Assembly: GCF_027595985.1 (NCBI RefSeq)
Contig: NC_073303.1
Location: 324,813,679 to 324,877,678 of the forward strand
Source of the DNA: Sorex araneus
Lineage: Eukaryota; Chordata; Mammalia; Eulipotyphla; Soricidae
Length of the DNA: 64,000 nucleotides
Direction: 5' to 3'
Below are positions 36,540 to 46,737 of this stretch, one piece after another (the first letter of the stretch is position 1; each line of letters starts with the position of its first letter). Under the pieces are notes generated by a model. The model worked only from the letters and a program-made list of their open reading frames with translations. It had not been told where the DNA came from and ran no database searches. A program made the translations under genes and the position numbers.

Positions 36540-36778
36540 ATTCTAATTTGGGTTTGGACCACACCTGATTGTGCTTAGGCTGGAGACCGATTCCATCCCA
36601 GTGCTTAGAAGCGCTCATGCACTACCACGTGTGCTTCCAGTGCGTAAAGCATGTACCTCCACCCTTTGAACGTTCTCTCCAGACTTTACTTTATCAGTTG
36701 TGATACCAGGGTTTGAACCCAGGGCCTCACACACACAAGGCCTTTTCTCTGTCACTGAACACACACCCAGCCCCTCCA
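36540..36778 (-). mobile_element. SINE-like pair (degraded)
   Basis: Two degraded antisense units, TTTGGGTTTGGACCACACCT and GATACCAGGGTTTGAACCCA, the latter ending ACACACCCAGCCCC. Family not certain. Confidence 0.5.
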
Positions 36779-37041
36779 CTCTCAATTCTGAACTCTGTGA
36801 AACCACCTACCCTTCTGGTGGAGATTCTGCAATGATGGCCGAGAGGAGTAAGCAGGTTTGAGATTTGTTTGGGGCCTGATACCCCACTTTGGAGAACCAC
36901 TGCCTCCAGCCTTAGGCAACCTCTGCTTTTTCTCACCTTTCAAGACCAGGCTAGAATGTCCCTGAGACTGGCAGAGCAATGCTGTAACAGGGCTTTTGTC
37001 ATGGGTTGACCCGAGTCCCTCCAAAGATATGTTCAAGTCTT

Positions 37042-37210
37042 GGGACCGGAGCAACAGTGCATTTGCCTTGCATGGCGGCTGGCTTGGGTTTGATCCCCGG
37101 CACCCATATGGTTCTCCAAGCCCCTCCAGAAGTTGATCCCTGAGTGCAGAACCAGGAGTAAGCTCTGAGCACCACTGAGTTTCGCACACAAAAACAAACA
37201 AACAAAAATC
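37042..37210 (+). mobile_element. Short tRNA-headed SINE inserted in an ancient repeat
   Basis: Sense copy (GGACCGGAGCAACAGTGCAT, GATCCCCGGCACCCATATGG) with a tail of AAAC units. TSD TTCAAGTCTT (37032-37041) and TTCAAATCTT (37211-37220). Host sequence on both sides (about 36.99-37.46 kb) resembles an ancient pan-mammalian repeat with the motif GATATGTTCAAGTC. Confidence 0.88.
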
Positions 37211-37459
37211 TTCAAATCTTAACCAGGACCTGTGATTGTATTCTTATTCGCAAAGAGAAGAGCAGAGGTAAAGTTGTCCTGAAGTAGTGTGTGCCCTAAC
37301 TATCATTGAGTGGTGTCCTCAGAAGGAAAGAAGAGACCTAGTCACTGGAGAGAAGAGAGAAGAGACTGTGACACACAGGGGCTCAGACTAACATGTTTCG
37401 GCTGGAAGCCAAGGATTTCGGGCTTTCAGCAGCAGCTGAGAAGATGCAGGGGGAATCTC

Positions 37460-38136
37460 CCTTACAGATCTCCTGCTAACAGTCATTTCTACTCCCACCT
37501 TCCAGAATGCAGAGAGCATGTGCTGTTGTGTGAAGCCCTGGTGCAGGTCAGAAACTGAATTGGGTTCTGGGTAAGGAGGGCCTCAACGGTGGTCAGGCCA
37601 GCAGGCAAGTTTGGAGCATCTGTCCTTCACAATCCACATACAAGGCGTCAGCCCTGGCCAGCACTGTTATCATTTATAACATAATTTTTCCTACCTCCGT
37701 TTTTTAATGTGAACTTAATTGATTTTAAGAGGATACTGGATAGCCTCGCAGTTGCTTGTCTGGAAAAGAAAATATTAGTGATGGATGAAATGATATGTTC
37801 GAACATCATGTCATGTGATAATGCATTACATGCAGACAGACAACACTGACTTAAAAGAAGTATCATTGATAGTTTCATGAAAAAATGTCTCAACAAGCAA
37901 ACAGAGACAGCATTTTCACAGCCTGAAGCTCATCTTTCACTTGAGGTCCAAATTTGAATCTCTGACACTATTCTCAAATTCAAAGAAGAGACTATTTGGA
38001 TTGTATGCATGTTTTGGAGGAAGAAAATAAAGTGAGGTACAGGTAGTATTGGTATTGAAAATGGAGTTACTTTCAAAGGGGTACATTTGATACTATTTAC
38101 CACTTGTTTGCAATCATGACAAGTATTAATCTATAC
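37460..38136. other. Unassigned sequence
   Basis: Nothing recognised beyond the end of an ancient repeat near 37.46 kb. Confidence 0.4.
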
Positions 38137-38148
38137 TATCTGTGGATA

Positions 38149-38671
38149 GAGAGTCTCTTGCCCACATGCCTGGCTGTCTTCCCCAGGGCCCCTCGGAGGG
38201 GATGGGTTCCAGCTTCCCTCCCCACTTTTCGCAGAGCTCCCGGCGGCCGAAGACCACCAGAACCTAGTTACAGCCATGCTGGAGGCCCCTCTCCACACGT
38301 TCGGACAGGCCTCATGCATGAAGGTACCGGCAGAGGATCCCAGGTGTGTGTAAACCCATCAACGGCCAACATCCAGAGAGAGACTTAAAAGCAAGCTCTC
38401 AGAAGCCTACTTCTCCCTCTGGGAGAAACTGGCAATCTTCTGAGAGTTTTCTGCCCACATGGGACAGCCTTGCAAGCTTCCCATGGTGTATTCATATGCA
38501 AAATCCAGTAACAAGCTGGATCTCATTCCCCTGACCCTGAAGAGCCCCCAGTGCAACATCGTTAGGAGGGCCGAGTCGAGATGGACTTCTAAGATCTCAG
38601 GGAAAGGACGAAATGAGATGTTACTGAGCCCGCCCGAGAAATCGGTTATTAACGGGGTTTCGTGATTTTGT
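38149..38671 (+). mobile_element. 523-bp composite retroposon with perfect 12-bp TSD
   Basis: A perfect repeat TATCTGTGGATA at 38137-38148 and 38672-38683 bounds the element. The 5' half (38149-38395, GC-rich) matches fragments at 41.93-42.3 and 40.95-41.08 kb. The middle (38400-38530) contains ACATGGGACAGCCTTGCAAG and GTGTATTCATATGC, close to the SOR body. The end (38590-38671) has TTCTAAGATCTCAGGG, GAAATGAGATGTTACTGAGC and a GATTTTGT tail instead of poly(A). No coding capacity is recognised. It is not one of the two common SINEs. Confidence 0.75.
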
Positions 38672-39080
38672 TATCTGTGGATATCAAGTGTTTTTGAAGG
38701 GCACATGTTTATTTAAGATATGAGCCAGCATAAGCAAGATGGCTAGACTTGAAACTGGTGAGTTGACTGAGGTAGAAAGAAATAGAAAGAGAGTGCGCCA
38801 TAAATAAGAACCTGTGAAAGGCAAGAAAGGGTTAAATTGCTATCAAAGAGTTTTAGCAATCTGAGCTCACAAAATAACCAATCAAATAAGGTCCAAACAT
38901 ATTTTGGTTAACAGGTCAGCTAAATGTCCTTAAAAGGAAAAAACACTTGAGCCTTAGACTTCCTTTTTTTCCCTTCAGGAATGAAACTTCTGGATTTGAC
39001 AAGATCTGAGTAAGACATATATACCCAGAGTTTCCAATTCTGTTAATAGACAGGATTAAAAAATATCATAATATATTAAA

Positions 39081-39164
39081 CAGTAGCAACAAGTCTCATA
39101 GTGGAGACATTACTGGTGCCCGCTCGAGCAAATCGATGAGCAACGGGATGACAGTGATACAGAG
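39081..39164 (+). mobile_element. 5'-truncated SOR-type SINE with 8-bp TSD
   Basis: Only the last 84 nt of the SOR body are present (CAAGTCTCATAGTGGAGACA to GGGATGACAGTGATACAG). The exact repeat ATATTAAA at 39073-39080 and 39165-39172 marks it as a genuinely truncated insertion, not a degraded one. Confidence 0.85.
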
Positions 39165-39229
39165 ATATTAAATAGAGGCTACATCCTGGAAAAGTTTCAA
39201 AGTCAGCAACTCCTTTTGCTGTTGTTAAG

Positions 39230-39590
39230 AAGCAGGATTTATTGTGGTGGGAGCCATGTTTGGAGCAGGGACTTGGAGGGGTGGGGGTAGCTCTGGGGCT
39301 CTCAGGAGTGCAGTGCCTGTCACTTTTTCAGAGGCCTATGATTGGGGAAGTATGTGACCCCAAAGCCATGTGGGATGAGCCGCTTCTCAGCTCCTGTGTC
39401 TTCAATCTCAGCCGCATTAACTTGTTAGAGCCCCACTTCTTAGAGATATGGAACTTCTGGTGGTCGGGAACCTTGAACTTGGCCTGGCATAGAATGTCAA
39501 TCAAAGGCTCCTTGTTCTGCAGTTTGGTGAAGATGGTCATAATGACTTGGCCAATGTGGACCTTGGCCACAGTCCTGGGGCTTTCCAAAA
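39230..39590 (-). pseudogene. RPL10: Processed pseudogene of ribosomal protein L10 (5'-truncated)
   Basis: The minus-strand frame around 39328-39588 contains [20 protein letters not shown] and HISKKWG, which are signature segments of the large-subunit protein RPL10 (QM). It continues after frame breaks into a remnant of the C-terminus (GVTYFPN, then QALHS and a stop near 39282-39290) and a short 3'UTR with AATAAA at 39243-39238. Only the C-terminal part of the 214-residue protein is present, with no introns, several missense changes, at least one stop in the tail and a frame disruption after the KKWG segment. The 5' end at about 39590 falls inside the coding region. This is a dead, 5'-truncated retrocopy; only a degraded A-rich remnant follows the signal and no TSD was seen. 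Confidence 0.85.
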
Positions 39591-40199
39591 TTCACCCCCA
39601 CTCTTTGTCTCCTTCTCCCCCCCACCTCCCCGCCCTAACACACATACCTGTTTGGAGCCTGAGATTGGGACCAACATGAAAGCAAATAGGAATGTCCACG
39701 CAAAGGACTTTTCCCAAGGCCCCTTAGAACAGCCCATACAAGCTGCACTACCGAGGAGGCCGTGTGCTCTCTGCAGCCATCGTACACCGGGTCCCACAGG
39801 GCAGAGCATGAATCAGCTTAGTTTTAAGAGCCTCACAATCCTACAATATATATGCAGCTTCTTTGTGATAAAGGGAAGCTCACTCAGATGGCCAAAAGCT
39901 CAGGTTTGCATCAAATGAGTCATAGAATCAGACCTCAGTCGAGAATCAACTGGTTTCCAGCACCAAGTCAGCCGTCTTCCGGTGGATTACGGTGATCTCT
40001 GATTGCAAGGACTGCTTTTTAAATTAATTAATTATTTTCTGCTCACTATTTTTAAACAACTCTAGAATGACACAAGACTATCAGTTAAAATTATTAAACT
40101 TGTAAAATTAGTGAAATCCTAATGCAATGTGAAACATGCAATATTAGGTGTGAGCCAGAATAAATGGGGATGGAAAAAAGGAACAGTATGGAATAGTTA
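39591..40199. other. Unassigned sequence next to RPL10 pseudogene
   Basis: Sequence 39591-39810 does not continue the RPL10 match; nothing else recognised. Confidence 0.4.
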
Positions 40200-40440
40200 G
40201 AAACCTTGGATTACACAACTAAGTAAATGATAGATGGAGGGCTTGCTTGGGATGGAAGATGTGTGCTGAAAGACTATGAACCAAACATGATGGCCTTTAA
40301 GTACCTGTATTGCAAACCGTAACACCCAAAAGTAGAGAGAGAGTAAGAGGCAAAGTGCCTGACACAGAGGCGGGAGATGGAAGGGGTGGGGGTGTAAATT
40401 TGTAAGTCTGTAACTGTATCTCACTGTGATTTATTAAAAA
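40200..40440 (+). mobile_element. L1 3'UTR fragment
   Basis: Sense-strand L1 3'UTR motifs occur (ACCAAACATGATGGCC, TATTGCAAACCGTAACACCC, GTAACTGTATCTCACTGTGA) ending in a short A-run at about 40440. Part of the G-rich block is deleted. Sequence at 40445-40640 is a further unassigned repeat-like segment. Confidence 0.72.
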
Positions 40441-40698
40441 AAGAACACCTCAGATTACCGAACAGTGCAGGTGGGTTCAGGGTAAGGGAGAAAATGTTGA
40501 ACCAGAGGAGACAAAGGACAGGGCTGGAGGGTCTTGGGCACTTTGGTGGTGGGTATAGTAACTTTGTACATGAATACAATAAATTAACACTAGTGTAATC
40601 ATGCTGAATACAGTATAATAAAAGGTAATAGCAAACATTTTTAAAAAGGAAACAAAGTTGCAATATCATTGTCATTGGGTGTAAGGGCATTAATCAAT

Positions 40699-40872
40699 TG
40701 GGTAGTTTTGTTTTGTTTTGCTTTTTTGGTCATACCAGTGATTCTCAGGGGTCACTCCTGGCTCTGCACTCAAGAATTACTCCTGGTGGTGCTCGGGGGA
40801 CTATATGAGATGCTGGGAATCGAATCCGGGTTGGCCGGGTGCAAGGCAAATGCCCTCCCTGCTGTACCTTCT
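40699..40872 (-). mobile_element. Short tRNA-headed SINE
   Basis: Antisense: TTGTTTTGCTTTTTTGGTCA, CACTCCTGGCTCTGCACTCA and GGAATCGAATCCGGGTTGGC. The head end is degraded. Confidence 0.88.
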
Positions 40873-40949
40873 CTCAAAACTCATCAGACACGCTTGATCC
40901 AGATTTCTCAAACTCTGTAGGAGGTTAAAATTTTTTTAAATTCCTCTGC

Positions 40950-41083
40950 CTGTTTCCCCAGATCCTCTACCCTGTCTCCAGAGACCCAGGGGGCACGCCC
41001 ATAAGCCACCTCTTGCCGGCGCCAGATAATCTTATTACCAGCCACCATCCAGATTGCATGGCTTTTTCTCATGAAAGGGAGAA
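40950..41083 (+). mobile_element. Second fragment of the composite repeat family, 5' region
   Basis: Ends with the 25-nt block starting CATGGCTTTTTCTCATGAAA (41057-41081), identical to the complement of 42181-42205. Upstream sequence is loosely similar to the complement of 42206-42290. Confidence 0.5.
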
Positions 41084-41437
41084 AAACTAGTTTGGTAGTT
41101 TTGGTGTAATTACTTTGTGTTTAAATAGTCTTAGAACATTTAAGGAAATTCATGTTATATTTGAGATTTTAACTAAACGACTGAAAGTTCTGCGTAAGTT
41201 TATTATCTAGATGTTGTATTGGTTATAAAAATAATGTTTTCAAATTCATATTTTAAAATTTATTGGTTTTAAGTAATTGTCAATAGTCAGGGCAGTGCTG
41301 ATTGTTTAAGAGCTCAGAATGCTAATTGTATGATATGATAATATGATAAATTTCTATGATTAGTATGAAGTTGCCTGCATTACAATTAGTGGTGTGCATT
41401 CCTTTCTAATGCACAGCACTTTTCTAATACGTAGCAC

Positions 41438-41684
41438 TGCACTGTAGCACTGTCATCCCGTTGTTCATTGATTTGCTCGAGTGGGCACAGTAATGTCTCC
41501 ATTGTGAGACTTGTTACTAGTGCTTTTGGCATCTTGAATATGCTACGGGTTACTTGCCAGGCTCTGCTGTGCGGGCGGGATACTCTCAGTAGCTTGCTGG
41601 GCTCTCTTCGAGGGACGGAGGAATCGAACCTGGGTTGGCCGAGTGTAAGGCAAACACCCTACCCAATGTGCTATCGCTCCAATC
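41438..41684 (-). mobile_element. SOR-type SINE
   Basis: Antisense copy from ACTGTAGCACTGTCATCC to GTGCTATCGCTCCAA, with moderate divergence. It sits between two fragments of the composite repeat at 40.95-41.08 and 41.93-42.3 kb. Confidence 0.88.
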
Positions 41685-41929
41685 TCAGAGGGCAGAGGGT
41701 TTTTTTTTTTTTAACAGCAACATTTTTTTTTTCAGTGTGAAGATGGTTCTATTTTGGCAGGGGCCATTAAGACATTCTTTAGGATATCACTAACATGTTG
41801 TTAGAGGTTGAGTGATGTGAACTTTTGTATATATATCTGAAAATATGTATATATGCATATATTTTTTCCTCTATGATTGGTTGTCTACTATTTGAACCCC
41901 ATCAAATGTGGTGTGGTACTCTTGGAGAA

Positions 41930-42300
41930 CGGGTAGGGAGTGTCTTTTGATGTGTCGCACGGCCACATTCATCCAAGAATTTGTTCACTCCTGCATGAGG
42001 CTCAGCCTGAGCATGTGGGGAGCGGCCTTGAGCCTGGTGGCAGTTGGGTTGTGGAGGTTTTCGGCTGCCAGGACTGGGTCCCTTGGGGCAGGGAGGGCTC
42101 TCACCTGCCCCGTCTGGGACACCCCCGAGTGAAACAGCCTGTTGCCGGTCGGTGGCATGGCTATGGCAGGCATCATGTTGCTCCCTTTCATGAGAAAAAG
42201 CCATGGACTGTGATTTCCAGGTTTGCAGTGGGACAGCCAGTAAGGGTGCCCATCACTGCACATGAGCTGGGCTTCTGTACAGTTTGGGATGTGGGGAGAA
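41930..42300 (-). mobile_element. Fragment of the composite repeat family (5' half), antisense
   Basis: Read on the minus strand, CAGCCGAAAACCTCCACAAC and GAGCCTCATGCAGGAG line up with GGCCGAAGACCACCAGAAC and GGCCTCATGCATGAAG at 38.25-38.33 kb. This copy extends further 5' (CATGGCTTTTTCTCATGAAA), which suggests that the element at 38.15 kb is itself 5' truncated. Boundaries are approximate. Confidence 0.6.
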
Positions 42301-42708
42301 TTAGAGCCTTAAGAAAGATCGGAATCTAATCCCCCCAACCTGGAATGTAGCGTGAGCAGTATAGATAGTTTGAGTAGGAAGGCTTGGATCAATTGCCACG
42401 GAGAGTGGGAAGGAAAGAGATATCAGGAATTTATAGCAGCAATCATATGCCCATTTGTGTAAGAAGACAGCAGATGGGTTTATTTATTTATGTGTAAGTT
42501 GCGCTTGCCAATATCATATAGTTGGGTCTTCTTTTTATTCAGCCCACAGTCTCTAAGTTTAAGCTTGATATTGAGCCCATTTGTATTTTATTGTAATTAT
42601 TCATATAGCTGAGTTTAAGTCTATCATTTCGTTCTCTGTTTTCTATTTGTTCCATCTGTTCCTTGCTCCATTTTTTCTCTTTTTGGATTGAGTCTTTTTA
42701 ACTTCTGT

Positions 42709-42733
42709 TTTGCTGTTGTTGTTGTTGTTGTTA
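42709..42733. repeat. (TTG)n microsatellite
   Basis: Eight TTG units within an ancient L1 relic. Confidence 0.9.
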
Positions 42734-42964
42734 ATTTCTTTTGTTGGTTTAGCACTTAACTACAACTTTGTGTTATTTTAGTGATTGCTTATAGGGTAAA
42801 CATCTCTGGTGTATCACTGACTCCCACTGATATTCTACCACTTCATGTATACTAAAGAAGATTATAGCAATATACTTCTATTTCTCCCCTCTCTCTTTAT
42901 GCTGTTTGTTATATCTTTTCTTTCTACCTATGTTACAAGCCATACACTACACTATATTGTTATT

Positions 42965-43215
42965 ATTATTATTTTTGGTGTAGAGTATCCAAGGAAAATT
43001 CAGGGCCACTTCTATGATTCTTGACCGAGCAGTTCAGTGGTAGGGTCAGAGGATGTGGTGCTGGTTCAGTCCTATACTTTCAGGGGCCCCCTAGACTCCC
43101 AGCAGTTCTGAGGGTCTGCAGGGTGGTGGTGCTTTGGAGACCATGTGATTCTGAGGACCACGCCTGGGCCGGGCACAGGCTTGCACTCTGATGTCTGTTC
43201 TAGCTCCTGGTCCTT
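42965..43215 (-). mobile_element. Old short-type SINE relative
   Basis: Diverged antisense SINE-like segment (TTTTTGGTGTAGAG at the start, GGAGACCATGTGATTCTGAG, CTAGCTCCTGG) interrupting an ancient L1. Family assignment is tentative. Confidence 0.5.
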
Positions 43216-43790
43216 GTTCTTATTTTATTTTATACAAACAGCCAATTCTAATTTAGAAGTATTTTTAAAATGAGAAAAATGGCTTTTATCCTTATCCACA
43301 CAGTTTGTTTCTCCTGTTCATTTCCCTGAATAGGTTTTGTCTCCACCTGAGACATTGCCTTTGTTTATTGCACTTGGAGACTTCCGAAGATGACTTATTT
43401 CAACTCGATGTGTACCGAAGTGTCTTTATTTACATTTGTTTTGGTAAATCTACATGCTAGTTATAGAATTCTAGGTAACAGGTTTTTTTCACTCAGTACT
43501 TTAAATTGTTTCTCTATGTTCTGACTTGAGTTGTGTCCAAAAAGAAGTTTACTTTAATTCTGTTCTTCTTCTGCACAGATTCCCGCTCCCCACAGGAAGC
43601 TTTTAAAATATCCTCATTATTATATTTGAGCAATCTCATTAGGAGGTATCTTGGTGTTCGTGTTTCAGAGTGCTTGCAATTTACTTGGTTTCTTGGATCT
43701 ATAGGTTTATAATTTATTGCCATCAACTTTGAAAAGTCTTGACTATTATTTTTACAAATATCTTTTCTGACCTCTCTCCTCCATACTTTA

Positions 43791-43953
43791 TTTTTATTTG
43801 TTTTTTGAGTAATGCCCAGTGATGCTCAGGGCTTACTCCTGGCTCTGTGCTTGAGGATCACTCCTGGCAGGGCTTGGGGACCATGTGGGGTGCTGGGATA
43901 GAATCAGTGTTGGCCGTGTACCCTGCCCACAGTAATGTCTCTCCAGCCCCCTG
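43791..43953 (-). mobile_element. Short tRNA-headed SINE (older)
   Basis: Antisense: GCTTACTCCTGGCTCTGTGC, GGGGACCATGTGGGGTGCTG and CTCTCCAGCCCC. Inserted in an ancient L1. Confidence 0.82.
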
Positions 43954-44197
43954 CCCCCACTTTCAATGACTCCAACAGTTCACTCAGGCTGGGTGATATT
44001 TGTTCATTCTTTTCCCCTTCACGTTCTGTCCTGAATAGTTTCCATCATTTCAAATTTACTAATTCTTTTATTTTACTGTGTGAATTGCTGTTAATTTCAT
44101 CTATTATATTTTTATATATAGTCGTTTATATTTTTTAAAGTTATATTTGTCTTTTAAAAAATATTTCCTATGTATTTGCTTAAAAGTAGAAACTCTT

Positions 44198-44373
44198 GGG
44201 CTGGAGCGATAGCACAGTGGGTGGGGCGTTTGCCTTGCACTCAGCCAACCCGGGTTCGATTCCCACCATCCCATATGGTCCCCTGAGCACCGCCAGGAGT
44301 ACTTCCTGAGTGCATGAGCCAGGACTAACCCCTATACACTGCCGGGTGTGACCCAAAGGCAAAAAAATAAAAA
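44198..44373 (+). mobile_element. Short tRNA-headed SINE with 11-bp TSD
   Basis: Head GGGCTGGAGCGATAGCACAG and a consensus-perfect B box GGTTCGATTCC (44253-44263) are followed by the short-family body (ATCCCATATGGTCCCCTGAG, AGCACCGCCAGGAGTA) and an A-rich tail. The TSD TAGAAACTCTT lies at 44187-44197 and 44374-44384. Inserted in an ancient L1. Confidence 0.93.
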
Positions 44374-44484
44374 TAGAAACTCTTTCCTCAAGCGTTCCTA
44401 ACCTCTGGATGCAGTTATAAGTCAGCGCTTTAATGTGCTCACCCACTAATGATATCATCCACGTCACACTCAGCCACGTCATTT

Positions 44485-45164
44485 CCTTTTTTTTTAAATT
44501 TATTCTTTTATTGAATCACTATGTGGAAAGTTACAAAGCTTTCAGGTTTAAGTCTCAGTTATACAATGCTTGAACACTCATCCCTTCACCAGTGCACATA
44601 TTCCACCACCAAGAATCACAGTATACCTCCCCCACCCCCCACCTCCCCAGCCCCCCCCCCCCCCGCCTGTGTAACTGATAAATTTCACTTTACTTTCACT
44701 TTACTTTGATTACATTCAATTTTTCAACAAAAAACTCACCATTATTGTTTGGAGTTTCTCCCCCCTAAAGTCGGACCTGCTGAAAAGGAAGCATTTGATA
44801 ATTTGTTTTCCATTGCTGAGAATGAAGAGATATGAGGTCGAGCAGCTGAACTAGAGGCCGCATGGTTTTGGATTTCTGTACTTTAGTAACTAAGTCCAGA
44901 GAAGTATCTGCCAGAAATTGCATCATTGCAAGCTTGTACCTCTCAGCTTCTTAATATTCCACATATGAGTGTGATCTTTCTATGTCTGTCTCTTTCTTTC
45001 TGACTCATTTCACTCAACATGATACTTTCCATGTCGATCCACTTATATGCAAATTTCATGACTTCATGTTTTCTGACAGCTACATAGTATTCCATTGTGT
45101 AGATGTACCAGAGTTTCTTTAACCAGTCATCTGTTTTTGGGCACTCTGTTTTTTTCCAGATTGA
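44485..45164 (-). mobile_element. L1 3' fragment with 14-bp TSD
   Basis: Antisense tail, 3'UTR (44505-44940, variant subfamily as at 25.3 kb) and the ORF2 C-terminus (minus-strand [16 protein letters not shown] near 45060-45110). An exact 14-nt TSD CAGCCACGTCATTT lies at 44471-44484 and 45165-45178. It interrupts an ancient L1. Confidence 0.9.
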
Positions 45165-45492
45165 CAGCCACGTCATTTTCTCTTGCTTCTTTGTGAGGCT
45201 GGTGATTCTGGATTATGTCAGGAATTGTTTATTTTACTTTCATGTGAAATATTACTTTTGTGGATCCTGGATATTTTTGTATTTTTGTAAATATTCTTGT
45301 GTCTTGTGTGTGATGCGTTTTAATCTTGGACACGGCTTGATCTTTTTTAGTCATTGCTTAGTTAGGACCACAGCTATGGGAAACTCTCCTGGGTGTTTCA
45401 GCCACCCCGCTACCCCCAAACTCAGGGTTACGGCCCCATATAGGGTCACAGAACTTAAAGTGGAAAAAAAAAACCTTTTTGATGATTTATTT

Positions 45493-45661
45493 TTGCTTTT
45501 TTGGGGGGTCACACCTGGTGAAGCACAGGGGTTACTCCTGGCTCTGCACTCAAGAATCACCCCTGGCGATGCTCAGGGGACCATATGGGATAGTGGGAAT
45601 CGAACACAGGTCAGCCTTGTGCAAGGGAAATGCCCTACCTGCTGTGCTATTGCTCCAGCCC
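45493..45661 (-). mobile_element. Short tRNA-headed SINE with 14-bp TSD
   Basis: Complete antisense copy from the T-rich tail complement to GTGCTATTGCTCCAGCCC. Exact TSD TTGATGATTTATTT at 45479-45492 and 45662-45675. Confidence 0.93.
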
Positions 45662-45945
45662 TTGATGATTTATTTCTAGTATGTAATTTGCACACACAGT
45701 TTATGTGCTGAGAAACCCAAACTCATGTAAAAGATTTCTGGAGTTAAAAGGGGTCATGCACTAAAAAAAAGTTAAGAAACCTTTCTTTAGCCAATGAGTA
45801 TGGAAACTATTCTGGCCCTGGGTGAGCTCCGAGTATTGTTCTCTAACCATTTGGTGTGGTTTCTTGGCGTTCAGTATTTCCTTACTTGCTTCTTCTGATC
45901 ATGACTTAACTGAAGACTTTTGGGAGTCACCTCACGGAATTTCAG

Positions 45946-46737
45946 AACCCCTCTGTACAGCTCTTTAATCCCTGCTATTTTGCAAATGCTAGACACCTTG
46001 GGTTTTTCCAACTCACAGCTCAGATGAAGGGATTCTCATTTCAAGCAAGGGGATCCCACATGACTTCGCCTCCCTGCAGCCACTGCCTGGTAATATTCTC
46101 GGAAGAATAAACAGAGGCCATCCTAGGATTCACCTAATTCATTTCCTGTTTTCATCATTACTTCATGTCATGTCTTAAAACATTGTTTCTCAATGTTTTG
46201 TTGTTACAGTTAGGAGGGTAAATGTGGTGTTTGTCACTCTGGCTTTATTTGGACTGGAATTCCTGTATGGGTTTCTGCAAAACAGATCACCTAGTGTTTC
46301 AAAAAAGAAATAGAAACAAGAGGCCAGAACTTGTTTCCCAGTGAATTAAGCGAAGGGGTATGTGGGAGGGTGTGCAAGGAGGCTTGTACTCGCCTTGGCT
46401 AAACATCCAAAAGGAGCATCGTTAGGAGTCTGCAACTCTCAAATGCAGGATTCAAAATCCACCAACTCCGTTGATGCTGACCTCATCATCTACAGCAGTT
46501 CGGCAGACTGTCTGCTCTGCTCGTGCCCCACTGGGCACTGCTGTGCACGGGGCACTTCAGGCAGCTTGTGCTTCACGGAGAGCAAAGAAAGGTGCATCAC
46601 TTCACCCTGCCTGGCGGGCTCTCATCACTGCTGCCCCAGGAAGAATGATGGCAGGTGGGTTGGTTAATACTATCACACAGCCAAGGCTGGAAATTTTCTC
46701 GTGTCTTGCTGGAAAGGAAGTTTTTGACCAGGAAACC
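45946..46737. other. Unassigned sequence
   Basis: No repeat recognised. Two overlapping frames of about 100 residues (46362-46794) lack domains. Confidence 0.4.

Larger units (their letters stand above)
42510..45945 (-). mobile_element. Ancient L1 relic broken by at least five younger insertions
   Basis: The segments 42510-42964, 43220-43790, 43955-44186, 45179-45478 and 45676-45945 read antisense as one old mammalian L1 (for example GTCTATCATTTCGTTCTCTG, CACTTCATGTATACTAAAGA, GGGTGAGCTCCGAGTATTGT). They stay in order across SINEs at 42.97, 43.79, 44.20 and 45.49 kb and the younger L1 at 44.49 kb. No coding capacity remains. Identity rests on remembered consensus. Confidence 0.7.

Noticed and set aside
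38104-38388. 94-residue frame at 38.1-38.4 kb as a small gene
   Set aside because: Lies across the boundary of the TSD-flanked composite repeat; homologous copies at 41-42 kb do not keep the frame.
44198-44290. tRNA gene with A and B boxes
   Set aside because: B box is perfect but there is no cloverleaf with acceptor stem and anticodon arm; it is the head of a SINE with TSD.
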